Below the pieces are notes generated by a model. It had not been told where the DNA came from. It ran no database searches and saw nothing but the letters and a program-made list of their open reading frames with translations. A stretch of DNA of 64,000 bases, taken from NCBI GenBank assembly GCA_016946835.1, contig JACVTC010000088.1, positions 272,501 through 336,500 of the forward strand. The letters are read 5' to 3'. This DNA is from Neocallimastix lanati (nom. inval.). Its lineage: Eukaryota; Neocallimastigomycota; Neocallimastigomycetes; Neocallimastigales; Neocallimastigaceae. This document shows positions 55,549 through 64,000 of the stretch, piece by piece (position 1 is the stretch's first letter; each line of letters begins with the position of its first letter). The translations under genes were made by a program, and so were the position numbers.

Positions 55549-57295
55549 AATAAATAAATAATATAAATAATATAAATAATATAAATAATATAAATTATAT
55601 AAATAATATAACAATAATAATGATGAAAATTGTAAAAGGTGGATGACTTTACTATTGAATATAGAAATAAAGACTTGGAACGTATTTTAAGTTTAACCCC
55701 AGCAGATAGAAAATTTATTGATGAAATTATAAAAATTGTTGATAATTCATGGGAAGATGGAAATAATGATATTTTGTTTGATGGTAGTGACCCAAGTATT
55801 CGATCAAAATTCGAATTATATCTTTTTTCACTCCTATATTCCATAAAACTTTATACGAATTCACCATCAGCATCATCTATTAAAGCTAGTCGTCATATGG
55901 AAGACAATAGTATACCTGTTTCAGAAACTGAATTCAATCAAATTACCCAAGAGTTCATTAGTAAGAAAAGAACATTTAACATTACAATGAAAAATCTACC
56001 AATAAAATATATATATATATTAGAATAATTATAATAATTATTATAAATATATATTTATTTATATTATTTTAATATCAATAATTTTAATAAAAAATAGAGA
56101 AAGAACTTTTAACAGATTTCAATATTGAATGGTTGAAGGAATGGATGGAAACTAAAAATTATAATATATGGGATATAACCGCAGGTCAAAGTGTTCTTGA
56201 TATACCAATTGATGGTCATCCATGTAAAGGAAGTTCTGCTTTTGATGGTGTAGAAATTAGTTTAAGAAAGTAAATATATTTTATTATTTTTTTTTTATTA
56301 GTTTTATTTTTTATTTATTATATTTAATTTATTTATTTATTTATTTATTTATGTATTTAACATATATATATATTTTATTTATTAATTTTTCAAATTTAAT
56401 ATTATATAACAGTACTATTAAAGATTTAAATATTGATAAAAGAATGGAACCATTAAAGCAAGGTTTTAATTCTGTATTATCATCTGCTGAAACAACTTTT
56501 GCAAAATTAGTTGGTAAGTGATAGTTTATATTTATAAATAATAAAAAATTTTATAAAATAGACTTTAAAAAAAAGAAAAAAAAAAAAATTATTTATTAAA
56601 TAATATTTAATATATTATACTATATATATAAAAGAAAATACTAAAAAAAAAGATGCCACTACAGCTGATAGTACCTCAAGAACTGAAGAAAAAAAAGATA
56701 ATAGAGTACGTTATTAATAATAATTTTAAAGAATTTATATATATATAAATAAAATAAAAAATAAAATAATAAAAATAATAAAAATAATAAAAATAATAAT
56801 AAATAATAAAAATAATAAATTAATTAATTAATTAATTATAACTTATTATATTTATTAATAAATATTTCCATACGTTTTAAAAATTTTATGTACACAGAAA
56901 AGTGTAACTGCAAATGAATTACTAGGTAAAGCGTAATAAATAATTAAATATTATGAATTATAAAATAAAAATAATAATAATAATTTAATATGTCCATGTA
57001 CATACGCATGTAAACAATATTTTTAATTTTATTAACTAATTACATATATAAACAATTTTATTTTAAAAATGAAAACTATGTACATATTATTTTAATAGAA
57101 AATATTCAAATGAAATCATCAAGTTTCTTTAATAATGTTTCCTCATTTATAAAGCGTTATCAACCACAAACACCACCGACTAATAGTACTAATGCTGGTA
57201 CTGAAGGACCAATCGCAAATACAGCTGCTGACGTTAGTCTCATCTCAGAACCAAGAAAATTAAAAACATCTAATGCTGCACAAATAAATGAATAA
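52992..57295 (+). CDS. AVL9: AVL9-like DENN-domain protein (late secretory pathway)
   Basis: AVL9 proteins belong to the DENN superfamily and act in export from the late Golgi; the enzymatic role is unsettled. Fifteen exons: 52992-53007, 53446-53470, 53612-53858, 54065-54116, 54241-54260, 54389-54542, 54682-54831, 54958-55079, 55290-55427, 55639-55960, 56098-56269, 56413-56513, 56635-56705, 56898-56925 and 57099-57295. They give 1815 nt and 604 residues with all phases matching. Landmarks: VICVAFHHRNGPIIEYVYPP at the start; LPFFCLPDGAHKNDEDFVWF; FFGISCYRQI; ITRSTVQKAVLVITQKPLFG; FFEQKDFS; LILYKLFFLEKRVIFF; and a Ser/Thr-rich C terminus. The first two exons (16 and 25 nt) were placed by phase and by fit to the conserved N terminus, so they are the least certain. 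Tiny exons of 20 and 28 nt also occur. Confidence 0.92.
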
Positions 57296-57678
57296 TTAAT
57301 AATTAATTAAAAAAAAAAAGGCTATTATATTAATTATATTAATAATAATATTAATATTTCTATCAATATTAATAAATATATGTATTACTATTGTAAAAAT
57401 ACAAAAGTATATATATATATATACATGTATATGACATAATAATAAAATTTTAATAAAAACTATATATATTTTTATAAATAAAAAAAATAATAAAAAAAAA
57501 TAAAAAAAAAAGAAGATAAAATAATAATAGTAATAATAATAATAAATTTATATGAGTTTATTTTTAATATATATTTTTCTTTATAATATCCGTTTAATGG
57601 TATATAAAAAAATATTATGTATATTTAAATCATTCAATTAAAAATAGGGTGTATTTATTATTATTATAAATTAATTCC
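57296..57678. other. AVL9 3' flank, AT-rich
   Basis: A/T sequence with (AT)n and AATAAT runs downstream of AVL9. No gene was seen; it ends where the retrocopy's 5' target duplication begins. Confidence 0.55.
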
Positions 57679-58120
57679 ATTCTATTTATACAAGCAAAGA
57701 CAATTAGTTGACAATATTTTTAAACAAAGTTCAACTTCGTCAACTGTTCCGTATTTTGTGGGGATTGCGGAGTTTCTAACAAACGTAATACCATTAATTT
57801 GTAGATCTTTTAGTTTGATGATGAAATGGTATTCCGTTGAATCTACCGTTACCAAGAGCGTCGACGTCGAAATGATAAGGCATGGATTTTCACCTCCAGA
57901 TACAGATTCGATTGATAACACTAATACTGAAATTATTACTCGCAATAATGGACGTGGTGTTATTATCGAGGAATGGGAAAAGTAAGAGGCTATTGCTTCT
58001 AACGCACTTTTATAATTTTATAATATATAATATTTTATTTCATGTATTTTATTATTTTTTTATTTCTTTAAAATCATGTAATTTTATTATTATTATAAAT
58101 TAAATAAAGTTTTCTCTAAG

Positions 58121-58156
<36 letters not shown>

Positions 58157-58168
58157 CTATTTATACAA
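57679..58168 (+). mobile_element. 5'-truncated mRNA retrocopy with poly(A) tail and 15-bp target duplication
   Basis: The 15-bp repeat ATTCTATTTATACAA occurs exactly at 57679-57693 and 58154-58168. The insert between ends in about 30 A (58124-58153). Sixteen nt before the tail is a polyadenylation signal AATAAA (58103-58108). From 57695 the insert is open on the plus strand for 96 residues to TAA 57983-57985. It begins QRQLVDNIFKQSS, contains a hydrophobic stretch TVPYFVGIAEFLTNVIPLI and ends NNGRGVIIEEWEK. It then has about 140 nt of AT-rich 3' UTR. No start codon of its own is evident at the 5' edge, so it is the C-terminal part of a longer coding sequence. I do not recognise the protein. 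It is not a typical LINE end, since no reverse transcriptase or zinc knuckle is visible. Perfect duplication and open frame argue for a recent event. Confidence 0.85.
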
Positions 58169-58281
58169 TAGAATTCTAAATTTATTATATATATTTTTCA
58201 TAATTTATTTAATACTAAATTTAAATTTATGTTATTAAATGGAAAGTAAAAAAAATTTTTTTTCATTTTTTAAAGATAGAA

Positions 58282-58327
<46 letters not shown>

Positions 58328-58708
58328 GGTACAAATCTTATTATTTGTAGTATTACTACAAATACAATATATATATATATTTTTAATTATTTATATTTAT
58401 AAATAATTTAATAATAAATAACAGATTATCAATTATCCTTATATGATTATTAAGTTTATCATTTATACAAATTAGAATTTTTATTAAGATTATTTTTCAA
58501 AAAAAAAAAAAAAAAAAAAAAAAATCCAAACTTTATTATTACGTTGATTATTTAAATTTTTTTATATCTAAATTTTATATTATATGCAAAAATTTTATTA
58601 TATATAAACCATTCTTTTTATTTAAAGCTGTTCATATGAAAACTTTATTTGATGGATGATACATAAATTAATATATTAATATTACTACGAAATAAAAACT
58701 ACCAAATA

Positions 58709-58746
<38 letters not shown>

Positions 58747-59237
58747 GAACGAAACTCATATAAAAATAAAAATAGTTTTAAAAGTTACTATCAAATCAAT
58801 TTATTATAAATTCATTTACATAAATATATTATAATTTAAATAATATTATCTAAATTCATATAGATTATAAATAATGTGCTTGAATTAAATATATACAATA
58901 TAAATTTTCTATAATTATATCCATATTTTTTTTATGAAAATACTTTATATGAATAAAAAAAAAAAAAACTTTAAAAATAATAAAACCTTTTTTTTTTTTT
59001 TTTTTTTTTTTTTTTCCTTAATATAAAATAAAACTTGTTTTTTAAATAATTTATATATATATATATATATATATTTAAGATAACAGTATTTATCACAATT
59101 ATAAATATATATTCAATTTAAATATTTTTCAAATTATATTCAAATTATTTTCGAATTTTTTTTTATAAATATATTCTTATATCTTGTATATTGGTATTAA
59201 TATGTAATTACTATAATCATTTTTTTATTTACTTATA

Positions 59238-59269
<32 letters not shown>

Positions 59270-61041
59270 CACTTTTTTATATTTATTTTTTATTTTTTTT
59301 TTCTTTTCAACTTTTATGTTTATTATTTATTTATATTACAAAATATATATAAGATAATACTTTTTATTTTACACTTAACTTTTGAATATAATTAAATAAT
59401 TGATTTTTGAATATAATTCAAAAATCAATTATTTAAAGTTTCCTTTCATTTTATGAAACATGTCATGTAATATTTATAAATAAATAATAAATTATATTTT
59501 TAATAATGTCACATATGAATAAATTAAATTAATAACAGATATATATATATTATTTAATTTAATATATATAAAATCAATTCATTGAATAGATTAATGAGTA
59601 TATATATATAATTTATTACTATATTGAATATATTTCCAAATTAGTATAAAATAAAATAAAATATAAAGACGGTTTATTAATAACATACTGTTTAAGTAAT
59701 ACATTAACGTAAGAGAAATTATTATAAATTATTAGTTAATAATTTATTTCATATTACGTATACATTTTTATTTTTATTTTTAAGAAATTAGAATATAAAA
59801 AGTAATAATTAAAAATTAATTAAATCGATTCTTATATAGATACTTATAATTTTATTCATTATTATAAAAAATATATTAGCATTAATTGTTTTTTTATTTA
59901 TATTTGGCTTTTTTTTTTTTTTTTTAAATATTAGAATATTTTACATTATGAAAGGTGACAAAAAAAATTTTTTTTAAAGTAGTAATTAAAATAAAAAAAA
60001 AAAAGCCAATATAAACTATTCTGATTAAATAATTAATAAAATAAAAAAAATATAAAATATAGAATAATAATAATAATAAAAAAATAGAATTCTATATTTT
60101 TGAATTATATATCCGAAGTAAAATATATACCTTTTTAAAATGATAATTAAATAATAATTACTAAAGGAAATCAATGTAATTTAAAATAAATACTTTTTAT
60201 CAGTGAAAAATTATGATTTATTTCAAAAACTACATTTAATATAAATTATTTTTTATTTAGTGAATAGAATAGAAAAATTTATTTATTAGTAGTATTAATT
60301 TAATTATATTATTTATACGTTATATAATTACAACTACATTTACGTAAAGATCATATTGTAGAATAATCTAATATATATTAATTTAATATAATTATTAATC
60401 TATTATATTGAAACATCTATTGTTTATTATATAATTTAATATATACTAGAACATATTTAAAATTATATAATTGATTATATTTTATAATATATTATTCTAT
60501 AACAATTTTTTTTTTTTGTATTTTCATATTTTAAGCAAAAAAAATTTTTTATATTCCTTTATTTATAATTATTTATAAAATAATAATAAAAAATTAAAAA
60601 TAAATAATAAATAAATAAATATAAAATATAAAAATATATAATTAAAATAGAAAAGATTTAGATTTTAATCTTTTTTCTTTTAATATAATATTTAAAATAT
60701 TTTTATATGTGTTAGAAGAAAACAATCTTATATTGGAAAATCTTGTTGTATAATATAAGAAGTAATAATCTATTCTTTTTATTTTTTTTTTCTTATTGTT
60801 ATATATAATTTTTATTATATTATTTTATTTATTTACTTTTGACACTTTAGATTTATTTTACATAAGTAATTACATAATCAATTATAATCTAAATTTTACA
60901 AAACATTGGGAATAAAAGTACAACGCATTTAAACTTCAAATAATATAGAGACAAAATTATACGATTTTAATTACGATAAAATGTCAATAAACAATATCTT
61001 ATTAAATCTCATTAAATTTTATAAATATTTTTTAAATCATA

Positions 61042-61089
<48 letters not shown>

Positions 61090-61995
61090 AATCGCGTATA
61101 TAAGTAATAAATAAAAATAAATAAATAAAATATATATATTTAATTTACAAAGAGAATTTTAAAATATTCAGTAATTCCAAAAAGTAAATAATAAAAATAA
61201 TAATAATAAATGCTTCAAGAGGTTTATTATATACATTATGTTATTGAATAAAATTTTATATAAATTTAAATTTGAAACAAAAATCAAAATAAAATATTAT
61301 TACAAGTCAATAATAAATGAAATGAAATTGCCATAATTTTATTTATTATTTAATTCAATATTAAAACAATTTTAATAAATTTCCATATTGAATATTATAC
61401 GACATTTAGCTTTTATAGTACAAATGTTTAGAAATATATATAGCATGTGTGTGTTAATATTGATTTTTTTTTTTTTTTTAAAAAAAAAAAATAAAAATAA
61501 AAAGAATTACGAGCCTCGTGAAAAATAATCATATTTAAATATAATACAATTTACATAGATATATAATTTAAATTTTAAAAATCTTGAAATTTTTAAAAAA
61601 GTAAACTATCGAAATTTAAGCTTTATAAAACAATAAATAAAATATTATATTTAATAAACAATATTATCATTGGAATGAAATTTCAAAATGAAATCACAGG
61701 AAATAATATATAAAATTTAAAAATAATTGATAATAATAACAATAATAAACTTTAAAATAATAATAAATTAAATTTAATATAATAGATATAAAATAAGGAA
61801 TTTATGAATATGAAATTATGATTTCCATAATTATATAAATTTTGAAATAAAATCAACTTTTTATAATATTTTTTAATATATAAATATTCAAAAATATTAA
61901 AATAATTTATATTAATTTATTTAAACCATTTATATATATTTCGAAATTTATAAATAATTTTTGTTACCAAAATAGATAAAGAAAAAAAATTAAAC
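58169..61995. other. Long AT-rich intergenic region
   Basis: About 3.8 kb of A/T sequence with homopolymers, including poly(T) 58990-59015 and a run of about 45 A at 61044-61088. A palindromic pair at 59380-59437 (TTTTGAATATAATTAAATAATTG against CAATTATTTAAAG side) can form a hairpin around ATTCAAAAATCAATTATTT. No gene was seen. Confidence 0.5.
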
Positions 61996-63693
61996 ATGTC
62001 CACTAATCAAGGTTTTCTCATGCGCCATTTGGTTGACATGAGAGTTGGTAACAAATACAAGATTGGCAAAAAGTTAGGTAGTGGTAGTTTTGGTGAAATT
62101 CATTTAGGTAAATATCACTCAATGTATAAAATTAAAATATTAAGGTGATTAAAAATTATATTAATTTTTTTTTTTTTTTTTTTTAATATAATAATAATCT
62201 TTATAATATATTAGGAACTAATTTAATTACTGGAGAAGATATTGCTATTAAGATTGAACCAGTTGCAACTAGACACCCTCAATTAGAATATGAAACCAAA
62301 GTTTATAAATGTTTAGCTGGTGGTGGTAAGATGAATAATTTTATATTTTGTTTTTAAATATCTATATATATTATTTTAATTTTTATTTTTTTCTTATTAT
62401 TTATTTTTTTTTATAATTTCTTAATATATTTTTTTATTTATATATTTAATTTATTTATATTTATTATTTTATAATATATATATATTTTTTTATAAATATT
62501 TAAATACAACTTTTTTAATCTTATTGAAAAAAATATTATTATAATTTAATACATATACATAATAAATTAACAAATAATTATAACTCGTTATTGTAATATT
62601 GATAATAAATTTATGTAATATTTATTGAAATTTAATAATAGTTGGTATACCATTTGTTCGTTGGTTCGGTACTGAATACGACCATAACTTTATGGTAATG
62701 GATTTGCTTGGTCCAAGTTTAGAAGATCTTTTCAATTTCTGTCATCGAAAATTTTCTCTTAAAACAGTTTTACTTTTAGCTGATCAATTAGTATGCAATT
62801 TACTGTATTCATATTTTAATTTTTTTTTTTATAATTAAGTATAAATATGTAAGCTAATATATTTTATAAAATTATATAGCTTTCTAGAATTGAGTATATT
62901 CACTCAAAGAATTTCATTCATAGAGATATTAAACCAGGTAAATTTAATATTAAAAAAAAAAAAAAAAAATATTTTAATATAAAATGTATATATTTTATTA
63001 ATACAGGTTTTATTAAAATATATAATTATAAAAAAATTAGATAATTTCCTTATGGGTTTAGGAAAACGTTCAAACCAAGTTAATGTTATTGATTTTGGTT
63101 TAGCAAAAAGATATAGAGATCCAAAAACCCATTTACACATTCCATATAGAGAAAACAAGAATTTAACTGGTACTGCAAGATATGCCAGTGTCAATACACA
63201 TCTTGGTGTTGGTAAGTTAACTTTTTAAATATAATGTTTTTCTAAAGATAAAAAAATAAAACAAAAAAAATTTTTTTTTTTTTTAAAATTTATAATATAT
63301 ATATTTGTAATTAAATATAAATTTTATTTTATATACATATATCATATTTTTAAAGAACAATCTCGTAGAGATGATCTTGAATCTCTTGGTTATGTTTTAA
63401 TGTACTTCTGTAGAGGATCATTACCATGGCAAGGATTAAAGGCCATAAATAAGAAACAAAAATATGACCGTATTATGGAAAAGAAAATGACTACACCAAC
63501 TGAAATTTTATGTAGAGGTTTCCCTAATGAATTTGCCATTTATTTAAATTATACCCGATCCTTACGTTTCGATGATAAACCAGATTATGCTTATTTAAGA
63601 AAATTATTCAGAGATCTTTTTGTAAGAAAAGGTTATTATTATGATTACGTTTTCGATTGGACCGTTGTAAAATATCAAAATATGGAAGGATAA
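61996..63693 (+). CDS. Casein kinase I (CK1 alpha/delta-like Ser/Thr kinase)
   Basis: Six exons (61996-62107, 62215-62325, 62642-62790, 62880-62937, 63041-63211 and 63356-63693) give 939 nt and 312 residues in phase. Seen: glycine loop LGSGSFGEI (27-35), ATP-binding Lys50 in IAIKIE, the CK1 motif [14 protein letters not shown], catalytic loop HRDIKPDNFLMG with Asp140, DFG (161-163), and the CK1-specific [14 protein letters not shown] with [15 protein letters not shown]. All kinase residues are intact. The protein ends just after the kinase domain ([11 protein letters not shown]), lacking the long regulatory or palmitoylated tails of CK1 delta, gamma and yeast Yck proteins. The first 14 residues before MRVGNKY are unusual; Met15 (62038) is an alternative start. 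It phosphorylates acidic or primed Ser/Thr sites; no specific pathway can be named. Confidence 0.95.
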
Positions 63694-63817
63694 ATAAACA
63701 AATTAAAAAAAAAAATGATATTAAATAAGCAAATTATTTTTATTATTTTTTTTAATATATATATATATATATATAAAAGAGTAATCATAAATAAATCTTT
63801 TTAATCTTTTTAATATT

Positions 63818-63848
<31 letters not shown>

Positions 63849-64000
63849 AAATTTTTTTTTTTTTTTTTCAAAAAATAGAAATGTGAAGATAAATGAAATT
63901 TTTAAATAAAAAAAAAAATGAAGACACTAAACAAATAGGTTTTTAATTAACTTAAAAAAAAAAGTTGTAAAAAATTTTATTCATAAATTTTTTTAAATAA
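63694..64000. other. 3' flank of casein kinase gene, AT-rich
   Basis: Only A/T sequence with (AT)n, A and T runs. The kinase 3' UTR lies here; no further gene is visible before the window ends. Confidence 0.6.

Noticed and set aside
57682-57945. Minus-strand open frame across the retrocopy
   Set aside because: It lacks an ATG start, and the orientation is fixed by the plus-strand poly(A) tail, the AATAAA signal and the target duplication; the plus frame is the coding one.

Overview
The window is nuclear DNA of an extremely AT-rich eukaryote, most likely an anaerobic gut fungus (Neocallimastigomycota). The grounds are: non-coding DNA almost wholly A and T with long homopolymers; genes split by short AT-rich GT..AG introns; a CBM1-GH6 cellulase and a CotH-like gene, both broken; a long-tailed class I myosin; and an outer-dynein-arm docking gene, expected only where flagellated zoospores are made. 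No tRNA, rRNA or CRISPR was found. The genus cannot be fixed from the sequence alone.

Layout: a secreted serine carboxypeptidase (6 exons, minus) lies at 801-3230. From 5.8 to 9.3 kb there is a repeat zone: TTGGCGAAATGC arrays, a MITE-like element, a solo LTR and an ABC-transporter relic. An intronless 1268-residue ankyrin protein fills 12017-15823. Then come a GH6 cellulase pseudogene (18048-19533), a copia RNase H relic (20220-20690), a CotH relic (21274-22486) and the 3' end plus LTR of another LTR element (23325-23669). An ODAD1/CCDC63-type docking-complex gene (10 exons) covers 25609-29521. A DUF4286-like gene (4 exons) is at 31773-33257 and class I myosin at 35481-41581. A frameshifted gene of bacterial look (42243-42890) and a truncated copia element (43065-45740) follow. 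A two-helix membrane protein (minus) is at 47355-48383, AVL9 (15 exons) at 52992-57295 and casein kinase I (6 exons) at 61996-63693. For all seven multi-exon genes modelled as intact I joined the exons by hand; every reading frame closes from ATG to stop.

The intact genes are housekeeping functions (vacuolar proteolysis, actin motility, flagellum assembly, late secretion, signalling) and do not form an operon-like unit. The accessory layer is relics of plant-wall and bacterial-type genes plus mobile elements. The points most worth checking are a probable one-nucleotide exon in the myosin P-loop region and two poly(A) retroposons bounded by exact 14- and 15-bp target-site duplications. One of these is a 5'-truncated copy of an mRNA; the other is a short GC-rich hairpin-forming element. 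Together they suggest recent LINE-type retroposition.
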